In this document: positions 8,186-15,942 of the stretch, in pieces
Layout of the letters: every line of letters begins with the position of its first letter
Numbering within the stretch: position 1 is the stretch's first letter
Origin: Clostridiales bacterium
GTDB lineage: Bacteria; Bacillota; Clostridia; Christensenellales; Aristaeellaceae
Direction of reading: 5' to 3'
NCBI GenBank assembly: GCA_012512355.1
Contig: JAAZEI010000258.1
Location: forward strand, 1-18,349
DNA length: 18,349 nucleotides
The notes under the pieces: model-generated
The model's input: only the letters and a program-made list of their open reading frames with translations
The model's database searches: none
What the model was told of the DNA's origin: nothing
Position numbers and translations under genes: made by a program

Positions 8186-9396
8186 AGCATTTCCTCCGCG
8201 ATCTCTTTGGCCGTCCGGTTAATGTCAATGTTCTCAAATGCCCGCTCACTCCAGCTGGCATACAAAGTCTTGCGCTGCTGATAAAGAGCTTTTACACCAC
8301 CTGAACGGCTAAGCGGCCGATCGTAGGTGGAAAGAAGATCCGCATCGCGCTTAATCCAAATAATGCGGCTGTTTTGCAAAAGCAAGGACAGGTTTTGCGG
8401 CTGCGTCACCACACCCCCGCCAGTCGCTATGATTGCTCCGGATAGCTTGGATAAGTCCCTGATCACATCTGTTTCCAAAGCCCGAAAGATTTTTATCCCT
8501 TCCTGCTCAATAATATCCTGGGTTCTTTTACCCGTCTTCTCCTCTATCAATTCGTCGCTGTCAAAAACCTGCCGGCCAGTCAGAGAATGCAAAGCCTTTG
8601 CAAGAGAAGTTTTTCCTGAACCGGGCATCCCGATGAGCGCCAGATTTCGCATATCTCGCGAAAGTTTTTCTGTAATCTCAAAGCTGCTATCCATGCCTTT
8701 TTGGGATATTCCCCAAAGCTCGCTGGCTTTTTGAGCTTGCGCCGCAAGCATCAGCAGTCCGCCCCTGCCCTCTATTTCCAGTTCATCTGCCTGCTGCAGC
8801 AGCTTCGTTCGGTAAGGATTGTAAATGAGGTCGATGACCAAATGACATTGTCTGAATTGAGACAGAGATAAGGGAGCTGTGTCGTTATGGGGATACATTC
8901 CAAGCGGTGTGGTGTTAATTATGAGATTGGCATCATAGTGTCGGCTCAGGCTGTCATAATTGTCTTTGCCCCTGCGTGAAACTACCTGGACTTCAATCTC
9001 CAAACGCCGCAGCACTGCCTGCACAGTTTTTGAACTGCCTCCGCTTCCCAGCACCAGTGCTTTGCATCCTGCATAACTCCTGCTATCACCCAAGAGCTTT
9101 GAAAAACCCCAGGCATCGGTATTGTCGCCCAATAACGTTCCGTCTTTTAGACGGATGACAGTATTGACACTCCCAATGTCAGCAGCCAGCGCAGAGAGAT
9201 CAGCTAAGTAAGGAATCACTTTTTCTTTATAGGGGATTGTTACATTAAAGCCCTTATAAGTATTGGTTTTCATGAAGTCAGCCAATTGATCCTCTTCAAG
9301 CTCAATTAAGGAGTAGGAATAATTTCCCAGCAGGGCATGAATCGCAGGAGAAAAGCTATGCGAAAGCTTTTTTCCCAATAATCCGTATTCTTCCAC
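8182..9396 (-). CDS. aroE/aroK: Bifunctional shikimate dehydrogenase-shikimate kinase (AroE-AroK fusion)
   Basis: One 404-residue chain carries two consecutive shikimate-pathway enzymes. Residues 1 to about 245 are shikimate dehydrogenase: shikimate-binding LSHSFSP, FNVTIPYK with catalytic K57, GDNTDAWGF with catalytic D94, a nucleotide-binding LGSGGSSK loop (116-123) and GGLLMLAAQA (Q220). Residues from about 250 are shikimate kinase: Walker A GMPGSGKTS (256-264), FDSDE (D279, D281), FRALE (R305), ATGGGVV, and lid YDRPLSRS (R360). Together they convert dehydroshikimate to shikimate-3-phosphate with NADPH and ATP. The start codon is GTG; it shares one base with the pheA stop (TAGTG) and follows a GGAG. 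No frameshift or stop separates the halves, and the linker is only a few residues. Each half keeps its key residues, so both should be active. Confidence 0.95.
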   Translation of the reverse strand: MEEYGLLGKKLSHSFSPAIHALLGNYSYSLIELEEDQLADFMKTNTYKGFNVTIPYKEKVIPYLADLSALAADIGSVNTVIRLKDGTLLGDNTDAWGFSKLLGDSRSYAGCKALVLGSGGSSKTVQAVLRRLEIEVQVVSRRGKDNYDSLSRHYDANLIINTTPLGMYPHNDTAPLSLSQFRQCHLVIDLIYNPYRTKLLQQADELEIEGRGGLLMLAAQAQKASELWGISQKGMDSSFEITEKLSRDMRNLALIGMPGSGKTSLAKALHSLTGRQVFDSDELIEEKTGKRTQDIIEQEGIKIFRALETDVIRDLSKLSGAIIATGGGVVTQPQNLSLLLQNSRIIWIKRDADLLSTYDRPLSRSGGVKALYQQRKTLYASWSERAFENIDINRTAKEIAEEML

Positions 9397-10538
9397 TAAC
9401 TAATCTCCACATAGCTGCCCAAGTATTTGAACTGGGCACCCATTGCTGAAACATCACTGAAAAGCTGCATAAACTCGTCACTGTAAACTGAAGTTTCTAA
9501 ATCAAAATAGAACATGAACTCAAAGTCGCTGCCAGCAATAGGTCTGCTCTCAATTTTATTGAGGTTAATACCCAGGGCATAAAAACGGCCAAGCGTATGG
9601 TAGAGCGAGCCCGGCTTATGCGGCAGAGCCATCATGATGCTGCTGCGATCTGCTCCGGGGTAAATCTCCAGGTTTTTTGATATGCAGATAAAACGAGTAA
9701 AATTAGCACCACTATCCTGTACAGAGGGCTTAAGGATATTGAGCGAATAAAGCTCAGCACAGCTTCGTGATGAGAGTGCGGCGATATCATTTCTGCCCGA
9801 TTCAAACACCAACCTGGCAGCAATGGCTGTGTTTTCACAGCTGGTGATTTTGATATTGCCAAGAGACTTAATAAAGCCCTCACACTGGGTCAGTGCCTGT
9901 TCATGCGAAACAATCTCTTTGATGTCTGAGATAGTGACACCTGTATTGGCTAAGAGGTTGTGATCAATTTTCATTCTGGCGCTGCGCACAATCGAAAAAT
10001 CATAGGCCATCATCAGGTCATAAATGCGGTTGACAGAGCCGGCTGTGCTGTTTTCAAGAGGCAATACACCATATTGACACAATCCATTTTGAATAGCTGA
10101 AAAAACGCCTTCAAAGGAACTGAAGAACATCAACTCAGGAGCTGCGAAAAGTTTTTCTGCCGCACCTTGTGAATAAGCTCCCTCAACGCCCTGCACAGCC
10201 ACCCTGCCACGAGGCGGAAACATTGGTGGTGTGTCATTAATCGCCTGAACGATGCGCTGCTTTAATTCATTACTATGCTGCATCTCTTCGCTTTGTTTGG
10301 AACGGCTGAGCTCAAACAGCATTGTATACAGACGCTGGGTATAATTTCGCAGCGCAGGGTCTACTAATTCGCCGACGGCTTTTAATTTATCCCTTTCCCT
10401 CGCGGGATCATGAATAGGTAAATGTTTATCAGCTTTAAGCTTTGCAATCTCACTTGCCAAGGTCATGCGTTCCTCGAAAAGCGCCACCATCTGTCCGTCA
10501 ATGCGATCTATTTCCAGTCTGTAATCACTCAGCTCCAT
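9396..10538 (-). CDS. pheA: Bifunctional chorismate mutase-prephenate dehydratase (P-protein)
   Basis: Converts chorismate to prephenate and then to phenylpyruvate, committing flux to phenylalanine. The 380 residues hold an AroQ-class chorismate mutase (about 1-85: R7, R24, D44, R47, E48 and Q82 in the expected helices). Next comes a prephenate dehydratase (about 110-290: VEGAYSQGAA, LPLENSTAGSV, and the GANFTRF motif with T281). A C-terminal ACT domain follows (about 297-375: HKPGSLYHTLGRF and NKIESRPI), the usual site of phenylalanine feedback. The ESRP motif is intact, so allosteric inhibition is likely; this is inferred from the family. The start follows GAAGGAG and overlaps the end of aroC by 14 bases. 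Confidence 0.96.
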   Translation of the reverse strand: MELSDYRLEIDRIDGQMVALFEERMTLASEIAKLKADKHLPIHDPARERDKLKAVGELVDPALRNYTQRLYTMLFELSRSKQSEEMQHSNELKQRIVQAINDTPPMFPPRGRVAVQGVEGAYSQGAAEKLFAAPELMFFSSFEGVFSAIQNGLCQYGVLPLENSTAGSVNRIYDLMMAYDFSIVRSARMKIDHNLLANTGVTISDIKEIVSHEQALTQCEGFIKSLGNIKITSCENTAIAARLVFESGRNDIAALSSRSCAELYSLNILKPSVQDSGANFTRFICISKNLEIYPGADRSSIMMALPHKPGSLYHTLGRFYALGINLNKIESRPIAGSDFEFMFYFDLETSVYSDEFMQLFSDVSAMGAQFKYLGSYVEIS

Positions 10539-11625
10539 AGTTTTTCTCCTTCAAATAGTCTAAATACAAATCGTAAATAGCAAGCGCAGCAACAGCTTCT
10601 ACAACCGGGACCGCACGCGGTACGATGCAGGGATCGTGTCTGCCTTTCAAACTCAATTCCGCATTCTTTCCTGTATTCAGGTTAACCGTCTGCTGGGACA
10701 AAAAGATAGAAGCCGTTGGTTTGACCGCAACCCTGAAAATCAGCGGCATGCCCGTAGCCAGCCCGCCCAGTACGCCGCCATGGCGGTTGCTGGCTGTAAC
10801 AACCTTTCCTTGTTCATCAAAAACAAAAGGGTCATTATGTTCGCTGCCACGCATCTTGGTTGACTCAAAACCAGAGCCAAACTCGATACCCCGAATGGCA
10901 GGGATGCCAAAGATAGCTTTTGAAAGTACATTTTCTATCCCATCAAACATTGGCTGCCCAAGCCCGACAGGCAGTCCTGTCACCGCACATTCGATAATAC
11001 CGCCAACAGAATCAAGCTCGAGCCTAGCGTTATCGATGAGCTGTGCCATTCTCTCTCCTGCAGCTTCATCCAAAACCGTCAGGTAATCCTTTGATAAAGC
11101 ATCCATTTGCGGAGCCAGTGGGTCAAAGGGAGTATCCTGAGCCTCGCCCACGCTTTGAATGTGAGCACCGATGCGAATGCCGTCTTCTTCAAGAAGCTGC
11201 ATCATCATGCCGCCTGCCATACACAGCGGCGCTGTCAGTCTGCCTGAAAAGTGTCCGCCGCCAGCCGCATCGCCATAACCCCGGTACTTGACTGAGGCCG
11301 GATAGTCAGAATGGCCGGGTCTGGGTGTTTGCTCTAACCCCTTATAATCCGACGACCGTTTGTCGATATTTTTAATAAACATACACAAGGGCGCGCCGCA
11401 CAATCTTCCGTCCACTAAACCCGACAGTACGTCAAACATATCCGCTTCTCGCCGCTGTGTCCCCAGGAGATTCTGCCCTGGCTGTCTGCGGCGCATAAAA
11501 GCCCTCAGACGTTCCATATCCGGCGCAAAACCCGCCGGCAAACCATCTACAACCACACCGATACCCGGCGCGTGAGACTGCCCAAATACACTGACTTTAA
11601 AGTTTTGTCCAAATACACTTGCCAT
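10525..11625 (-). CDS. aroC: Chorismate synthase
   Basis: Converts 5-enolpyruvylshikimate-3-phosphate to chorismate, using reduced FMN, in the last common step of the pathway. The 366-residue protein has the expected motifs: FGQSHAPGIGVVVDGLPAGF near the start (active-site H17), a Q/R-rich loop MRRRQPGQ, TPRPGHSDY (second active-site histidine, H106), GDAAGGGHFSGRLTA, and RHGGVLGGLATGMP followed by VAVKPTASI. The first motif reads GQSHA where many members read GESHG; both histidines are kept. No flavin reductase domain is visible, so reduced flavin must come from elsewhere. A GAGGAGGAA site, which also codes the last residues of aroA, lies before the ATG. Confidence 0.96.
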   Translation of the reverse strand: MASVFGQNFKVSVFGQSHAPGIGVVVDGLPAGFAPDMERLRAFMRRRQPGQNLLGTQRREADMFDVLSGLVDGRLCGAPLCMFIKNIDKRSSDYKGLEQTPRPGHSDYPASVKYRGYGDAAGGGHFSGRLTAPLCMAGGMMMQLLEEDGIRIGAHIQSVGEAQDTPFDPLAPQMDALSKDYLTVLDEAAGERMAQLIDNARLELDSVGGIIECAVTGLPVGLGQPMFDGIENVLSKAIFGIPAIRGIEFGSGFESTKMRGSEHNDPFVFDEQGKVVTASNRHGGVLGGLATGMPLIFRVAVKPTASIFLSQQTVNLNTGKNAELSLKGRHDPCIVPRAVPVVEAVAALAIYDLYLDYLKEKNYGAE

Positions 11626-11628
11626 TTG

Positions 11629-12891
11629 CTATTCCTCCTCTTTGGCACTCATACCCAGGGTTTGTAAGTCTTTAAAAAAGCGCGGATAAGATTTATCGAC
11701 TGCCTGGGCACCTTCAATTAAGACATCTTGCTCGCAAAAGACCGCTGCGCAGGCAGCCATCATCACAATGCGGTGATCGCTGTGCCCACTGCATGTGCCC
11801 CCCCGCAAAACACCTGTACCCCGGATATGAATCGCGTCCTGCTCCAGGCTGATCTCTCCCCCCAGCGCTTGAAGCGTCTGCGTGATGCTGGCAGCCCGAT
11901 CACTTTCTTTGAGCCGCAGGCGGGAAATGTTTTGAATACTCGTCGCTCCCTTTGCTGCCAGTCCCAGCATCGCAATCTCTGGAGCCAGGTCTGGAGTCGC
12001 ATCAATATCAATAACGCAGCCTTGGAGGTTACTTTCTTCTACGGTCACGATGTCATTATTAATACTTATCTTACATCCAAAGCGCTTCAGCATCTCCAAG
12101 ATGGCCTTGTCACCCTGGGCAGAGTTTGCGTCAAGACCCCTTACGCTCAACCTGCTCCCTCCGGCTGCTGCGGCACTCAGCCAAAAAGCTGCATTGGACC
12201 AGTCGCCTTGCGCGTCCACTTCACCGGGTGACTGATAGCCAGCGCCGATAGACACCATAACATGGTCTTCATCCCGGAAAGAATAAACCAGAAACTGTCT
12301 TTGTACATCCATCGTGATGTCTGCATAGGCCGCTGATTGCAAAGGGGTCGCCAGCGTGATTTTGACATCTTCTTCGATTAGCGGCGCGCAGAGCATCAGC
12401 CCGGTGATATACTGTGAACTGATGTTGCCGGCGATCTCGTAATGGGCGGCTGATAATTTACCTTCAATGCTGACTAGTTCAGTGCCAGCACCGCTGATTT
12501 TGACCCCGTTTTTATTCAGCAAATCATAAAATATATCCATTGGACGATGAGGCAGCCTGCCCTGCAGTTTAAAAGTGAACTTGCCGCCCAGTGCTGCGGC
12601 TACGGGAAGCAGAAAACGATAGGTGGAACCGCTCTCACCGCAATTTATCAAGGCTTCTTCCTTTGGCATTCGCGGATTAACAATAAAATAGTCGTTTTCA
12701 TAGAATATGTCAGCACATAGTGCTCGAAGACCCTTCACCGTGCAAGCAATGTCTTGGGATACATCCCGGCACCTGACTTTTGTTGGATTATGTGACAGGG
12801 CAGCGCATATCAGCAGTCGATGGACATGAGATTTTGATGATATGGCCTGGATTTTACCTGAAACTTTACCCGGCGCTATACGCATTATCAT
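11629..12891 (-). CDS. aroA: 3-phosphoshikimate 1-carboxyvinyltransferase (EPSP synthase)
   Basis: Joins shikimate-3-phosphate and phosphoenolpyruvate to give EPSP. In the 420 residues I see SSKSHVHRLL (K20, R25), GESGSTYRFLLP (85-96), LQGRLPHRPMD, the DATPDLAPEIAMLGL segment with the catalytic-type aspartate, LRLKESDRA, SDHRIVMM and VDKSYPRFFKDL. The PEP-site loop reads GESGSTYR rather than NAGTAMR, and the residue matching E. coli G96 is still glycine (G88). The start ATG overlaps the aroB stop as ATGA, and unlike its neighbours it has no clear Shine-Dalgarno sequence. Starting at Met3 is equally possible and changes only two residues. Confidence 0.95.
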   Translation of the reverse strand: MIMRIAPGKVSGKIQAISSKSHVHRLLICAALSHNPTKVRCRDVSQDIACTVKGLRALCADIFYENDYFIVNPRMPKEEALINCGESGSTYRFLLPVAAALGGKFTFKLQGRLPHRPMDIFYDLLNKNGVKISGAGTELVSIEGKLSAAHYEIAGNISSQYITGLMLCAPLIEEDVKITLATPLQSAAYADITMDVQRQFLVYSFRDEDHVMVSIGAGYQSPGEVDAQGDWSNAAFWLSAAAAGGSRLSVRGLDANSAQGDKAILEMLKRFGCKISINNDIVTVEESNLQGCVIDIDATPDLAPEIAMLGLAAKGATSIQNISRLRLKESDRAASITQTLQALGGEISLEQDAIHIRGTGVLRGGTCSGHSDHRIVMMAACAAVFCEQDVLIEGAQAVDKSYPRFFKDLQTLGMSAKEEE

Positions 12892-13910
12892 GCGTTGAGC
12901 CCAAGTTTTAAAACCTCATATGCTTCGGACAAGGGAAGGCTGTGCAAGCGGCAGTCACCTATAGCGTGCATCATCACCAGGGTGATATTTCCCTGCTGTC
13001 GCTTCTTATCAAGGAGCATGGCTTGGAATATATCCTCCGCATCGTATGGACAATCAATGGGCAAACCCAGGACCCTCAGCATCCCAATCAATTTTCCGGC
13101 ATCCTGCGGAGAACAAAAGCTCTTGCTTTGACTCGCTTTGGCCATCAATGCCATACCAATAGCTACTGCCCTTCCATGAGATAGGCTATATCCGCTTAGT
13201 CTTTCAATTGCATGACCAAAACTATGCCCAAAATTTAGCAGCTGGCGCTCACCTTTATCCCGCTCATCCCTTGAAACAATGTCTTCTTTTATGCTGATGC
13301 TTCGGCTGATCACTTTTTCTTCTTCACTGAGATCATAGGGGAGCAGGTCATAAAGTGCCGCATCGCAGATGGCCGCATACTTGACCACTTCCGCCAGACC
13401 ATCCCTGTATATACCTTCGGGCAGGCTTCGTAAAAGAGTTGGGTCTACCAGGGTCATAACAGGCTGCCAAAATGCACCCACCAGATTCTTCCCCTGGGGA
13501 AGGTCAATGCCTGTTTTCCCACCGACGGACGAATCCACACAGGCAAGCAAGGTCGTGGGAATCTTAACAACCTGAACCCCTCTTAGATATACGGAGGCAG
13601 CGAACCCTGCGATGTCACCGACTACCCCACCGCCAAGCGCCACAATCACGTCACTCCGGGTAAACTGGCGCTTTGCCAAAAACACCATGATGCGGCCAAA
13701 GTTATCCAGATCTTTGGAAGCTTCTCCCGGTTTGATGTTATGAAAGAAGGGTTCGAATCCCGCTTTTTCAAGTATGTCCTGAAGCTGTGCACCATACAAT
13801 TCAGATACTGTGTCATCGCTGATAACGGCAACTTTTCCAGCAATCCCCATATCTTTTAGCAAGGTACCCGCTTGCATAAATTGGCCGTTTCCAATGATTA
13901 TACGATTCAT
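12888..13910 (-). CDS. aroB: 3-dehydroquinate synthase
   Basis: Cyclises DAHP to 3-dehydroquinate with catalytic NAD+ and a divalent metal, the second step of the pathway. I place the start at the ATG ending at 13910, giving 340 residues: it overlaps the tyrA stop as ATGA, as elsewhere in this operon, and GGGAGGGG sits just upstream. A start 30 bases earlier (13940) would add ten unconserved residues. Motifs are ALGGGVVGDIAGF (91-103), IPTTLLACVDSSVGGKTGID, GAFWQP, and GLAEVVKY with metal ligand E174. NFGHSFGHAIE supplies H229 and SHGRAVAIGM supplies H245; their 16-residue spacing matches the fungal zinc ligands H271 and H287. Confidence 0.95.
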   Translation of the reverse strand: MNRIIIGNGQFMQAGTLLKDMGIAGKVAVISDDTVSELYGAQLQDILEKAGFEPFFHNIKPGEASKDLDNFGRIMVFLAKRQFTRSDVIVALGGGVVGDIAGFAASVYLRGVQVVKIPTTLLACVDSSVGGKTGIDLPQGKNLVGAFWQPVMTLVDPTLLRSLPEGIYRDGLAEVVKYAAICDAALYDLLPYDLSEEEKVISRSISIKEDIVSRDERDKGERQLLNFGHSFGHAIERLSGYSLSHGRAVAIGMALMAKASQSKSFCSPQDAGKLIGMLRVLGLPIDCPYDAEDIFQAMLLDKKRQQGNITLVMMHAIGDCRLHSLPLSEAYEVLKLGLNA

Positions 13911-14749
13911 GCGCCCCTCCCATCTATCTGTTCCTTGCATTTTTTGCCTTCTTCAAGCAAACCGCACAATTTATCAGCGTCTCCTGCGGCAATAGCTTCC
14001 TTATATTTGTTAAGTTCTTTGATTATAATATCGATTTCACTGCTCAAGTGATCCGCATTTTGCAAAAACAAATCCGTCCACATCCTCGCGTTGAGCCAGG
14101 CAACGCGCGTCAGGTCCCTATAACTTCCGGCTGAGATCCCCTTGTGGCCTATGGCTGTTGGACTTTTAATAAAGGCGTTGGACACCACATGTGCCAGTTG
14201 TGAGGTAAAGGCGATGATTCTGTCATGCTCCTGGGCTGATGTGATGGCAATCCCTTTAAAACCCGCAGGAGCCAGAGCAAGCCTGATGCGCTGAAGCAGT
14301 TCCATGTCATCAAATTCTTTTGGGACGATTACCATGGGAGCACCTTTAAATAAATCAGTTCGGCTGTATGCAAAACCAGAAAACTGTGTACCCGCCATGG
14401 GATGACCGCCCGCAAAGGTAAAACCATACTGGCTGGCCAAATCAAAGCCAACCTCGCATATCTCCCGCTTGGTGCCGCAGCAGTCGATCACCAGGTTTTC
14501 ACGGCTTAGCTTTGGAGCGACCTCTCTTAGGTAATCTATTGCCGCCGTAGGGTTAACAGCTATCAAAATCAGTTCGCACCCCTGGGCATTTTCCATCGTT
14601 AATTCTTCCTGAACAGCACCCTCTACCTGGGCAATGGACAGCACGCTGGGATCAATATCATAAGCCAGCACATCATAACCACCCACTTTGCTGTATGCCT
14701 TGGCAAGCGAGCCTCCGATTAAGCCCAAACCGACGATGCCTATTCTCAT
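13907..14749 (-). CDS. tyrA: Prephenate dehydrogenase
   Basis: Oxidatively decarboxylates prephenate to 4-hydroxyphenylpyruvate, the committed step to tyrosine. The 280 residues begin with a Rossmann loop GLGLIGGS (7-14). D31 at the end of the second strand (LAYDID) suggests a preference for NAD+. GGHPMAGTQFSG (H116) and QLAHVVSNAF (H187) match the family's active-site histidines. The motif has Gln where HPMAGxE is more usual. There is no fused chorismate mutase and no C-terminal ACT domain, so feedback by tyrosine through an ACT domain is not expected at this enzyme. The ATG overlaps the aroF stop as ATGA, with GGGAGGTAA upstream. Confidence 0.95.
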   Translation of the reverse strand: MRIGIVGLGLIGGSLAKAYSKVGGYDVLAYDIDPSVLSIAQVEGAVQEELTMENAQGCELILIAVNPTAAIDYLREVAPKLSRENLVIDCCGTKREICEVGFDLASQYGFTFAGGHPMAGTQFSGFAYSRTDLFKGAPMVIVPKEFDDMELLQRIRLALAPAGFKGIAITSAQEHDRIIAFTSQLAHVVSNAFIKSPTAIGHKGISAGSYRDLTRVAWLNARMWTDLFLQNADHLSSEIDIIIKELNKYKEAIAAGDADKLCGLLEEGKKCKEQIDGRGA

Positions 14750-15753
14750 GCCAGTATTACCTCCCGTATCTTTCGCACGCGCTGCATCAAATCATCAAAC
14801 TGATTCGGACGAAGGGACTGCGCTCCGTCGCTGAGCGCATGCTCAGGATCCGGATGCACTTCAATCATCAAGCCATCAGCACCTGCGGCAACAGCCGCCA
14901 GGGCCATGGGCAGCACCAGGCTGGCTTTTCCGGTACCATGGCTTGGATCGGCGATGACTGGCAGATGCGTGAGCTCATGCAGCATGGGAATGGCTGACAG
15001 GTCCAGGGTATTGCGCGTATAGGTTTCAAAGGTGCGAATGCCTCTTTCGCAGAGGATAATCTTCTCATTACCACCTGCCATCACATATTCAGCGCTCATC
15101 AGCAGCTCTTTGAGGGTGTTTGCCAGACCGCGTTTGATGAGGATAGCTTTGTCCGTCCGCCCCAGCTCTTTGAGCAAATCAAAGTTTTGCATATTGCGCG
15201 CACCCACCTGAATGATGTCCACATCTTCAAACAAGGGCAGATCGTTTGCATTCATGATTTCGGTGACAATGGGCTGACCCGTTACCTGCTTTACCCGCCT
15301 TAAAATATTAAGTCCTTCTCCATGCAGCCCCTGAAAATCATAAGGCGAAGTACGGGGCTTAAATGCGCCGCCGCGCAATAGGTTCCCGCCTGCGGCTTTG
15401 GTGCGCTGTCCTACTTCCAGCATCTGTTCATCTGATTCGACAGAGCATGGGCCTGCTATTACCTCAAAATGCCCGCCTCCTATCTTCAGACCGCCGCCCA
15501 CATCAACCACACTGTCCTGGGTATGAAATTTGCGGTTGGCATTTTTAAAAGGTTCTGTTATTCTCTTCACCGACTCGATAATGGATAAGCTTTCAAGTAA
15601 ATTAATGTCCACTTTTGTGGTATCACCAATCAAGCCGATAATGCATTGAAACTGACCCTGGGAAACATGGACTTCCAATCCCATGCTGCGAAACCAATCA
15701 CAAAGACTGTCCCGCTGCTTCTCACTGGTTCCCGGTTTTAAAATCGCTATCAT
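14746..15753 (-). CDS. aroF: 3-deoxy-7-phosphoheptulonate (DAHP) synthase, type I-beta
   Basis: Condenses phosphoenolpyruvate and erythrose-4-phosphate to DAHP, the entry step of the shikimate pathway. The 335 residues hold an N-terminal ferredoxin-like (ACT-like) regulatory domain (about 1-67) and a barrel with GPCSVES (C103), [11 protein letters not shown] (128-138), [23 protein letters not shown] (H272), [10 protein letters not shown] (E298) and D309. The metal ligands and the N-terminal domain match the Thermotoga maritima type, which is inhibited by tyrosine and phenylalanine. No chorismate mutase domain is fused. It is the first structural gene of the aro operon, preceded by an AGGGAGA ribosome site and by the attenuator described separately. 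Confidence 0.96.
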   Translation of the reverse strand: MIAILKPGTSEKQRDSLCDWFRSMGLEVHVSQGQFQCIIGLIGDTTKVDINLLESLSIIESVKRITEPFKNANRKFHTQDSVVDVGGGLKIGGGHFEVIAGPCSVESDEQMLEVGQRTKAAGGNLLRGGAFKPRTSPYDFQGLHGEGLNILRRVKQVTGQPIVTEIMNANDLPLFEDVDIIQVGARNMQNFDLLKELGRTDKAILIKRGLANTLKELLMSAEYVMAGGNEKIILCERGIRTFETYTRNTLDLSAIPMLHELTHLPVIADPSHGTGKASLVLPMALAAVAAGADGLMIEVHPDPEHALSDGAQSLRPNQFDDLMQRVRKIREVILA

Positions 15754-15770
15754 TATTATCTCTCCCTAAT

Positions 15771-15801
15771 AAAATCGCCGCACAGGTGATTCTGTGCGGC
15801 G
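15771..15801 (-). terminator. Leader (attenuator) terminator upstream of aroF
   Basis: Read on the minus strand, CGCCGCACAG (15792-15801) pairs perfectly with CTGTGCGGCG (15776-15785) around the loop AATCAC, and ATTTTATTA follows. Eight of the ten pairs are G-C. The hairpin lies between the leader peptide stop and the aroF ribosome site, so an active terminator here must be conditional for the operon to be expressed. Confidence 0.85.
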
Positions 15802-15846
15802 GCTGCTATCTTTTTTGGACCGAAGCCCAAACGCTACAAAAATCAC
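15786..15846 (-). promoter_or_regulatory. Predicted antiterminator pairing in the aro leader
   Basis: The minus-strand segment GTGATTTTTGTAGCG (15832-15846), three bases after the leader stop codon, can pair with CGCACAGAATCAC (15786-15798). This gives 12 Watson-Crick pairs and one G-U pair, with a single bulged U and a single bulged A. The second segment contains most of the terminator's 5' arm and its whole loop, so the two structures exclude each other. The first segment would be covered by a ribosome sitting at the leader stop codon and free when a ribosome stalls at the Tyr/Phe codons. I derived the pairing by hand and computed no energies. Confidence 0.6.
15814..15831 (-). promoter_or_regulatory. 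UUCG-capped hairpin in the aro leader
   Basis: In the RNA, UUUGGGC and GUCCAAA pair (seven pairs, one of them G-U) around a UUCG loop closed by C-G, the exceptionally stable cUUCGg tetraloop. It starts at the base next to the inner end of the antiterminator's first strand, so it would fit inside the antiterminator loop. A role as pause site or folding nucleus is inferred. Confidence 0.6.
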
Positions 15847-15848
15847 TC

Positions 15849-15911
15849 TTACCTTAAGATGCTAAAGTAAAAGTAATATGCTCCAAACTTTAAACCAGAC
15901 AGTGCGTTCAT
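15849..15911 (-). CDS. Tyr/Phe-rich leader peptide of the aro operon
   Basis: A 20-codon ORF begins with ATG at 15909-15911, preceded by AAAGGGA at a suitable distance. A second in-frame ATG two codons upstream sits too close to that site. Residues 9-16 read FGAYYFYF, six aromatic residues of eight, encoded at the core by consecutive TAT TAC TTT TAC TTT codons. There is no tryptophan. The ORF lies about 25 bases after the predicted transcript start and 47 bases before a terminator hairpin, the layout of amino-acid attenuators such as the E. coli pheA leader. The peptide itself probably has no function; its translation would sense charged tRNA-Tyr and tRNA-Phe, the products of the operon below it. 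Confidence 0.8.
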   Translation of the reverse strand: MNALSGLKFGAYYFYFSILR

Positions 15912-15942
15912 GGTCATTCCCTTTCACAATCTGCGTTAAATG

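Noticed and set aside
11629..12891. Glyphosate-tolerant class II EPSP synthase
   Set aside because: The loop sequence is unusual, but the position matching E. coli G96 is still glycine, so the sequence alone does not support a tolerance claim.
13911..13940. Longer start for aroB (ten extra residues)
   Set aside because: The start at 13910 gives the ATGA overlap seen throughout this operon and a better ribosome site; the extra residues are not family-like.
15754..15936. T-box or other known riboswitch in the aroF leader
   Set aside because: I find no T-box-like AGGGTGGNACCGCG sequence or specifier layout, and the leader is short. The leader peptide with alternative hairpins explains it better.
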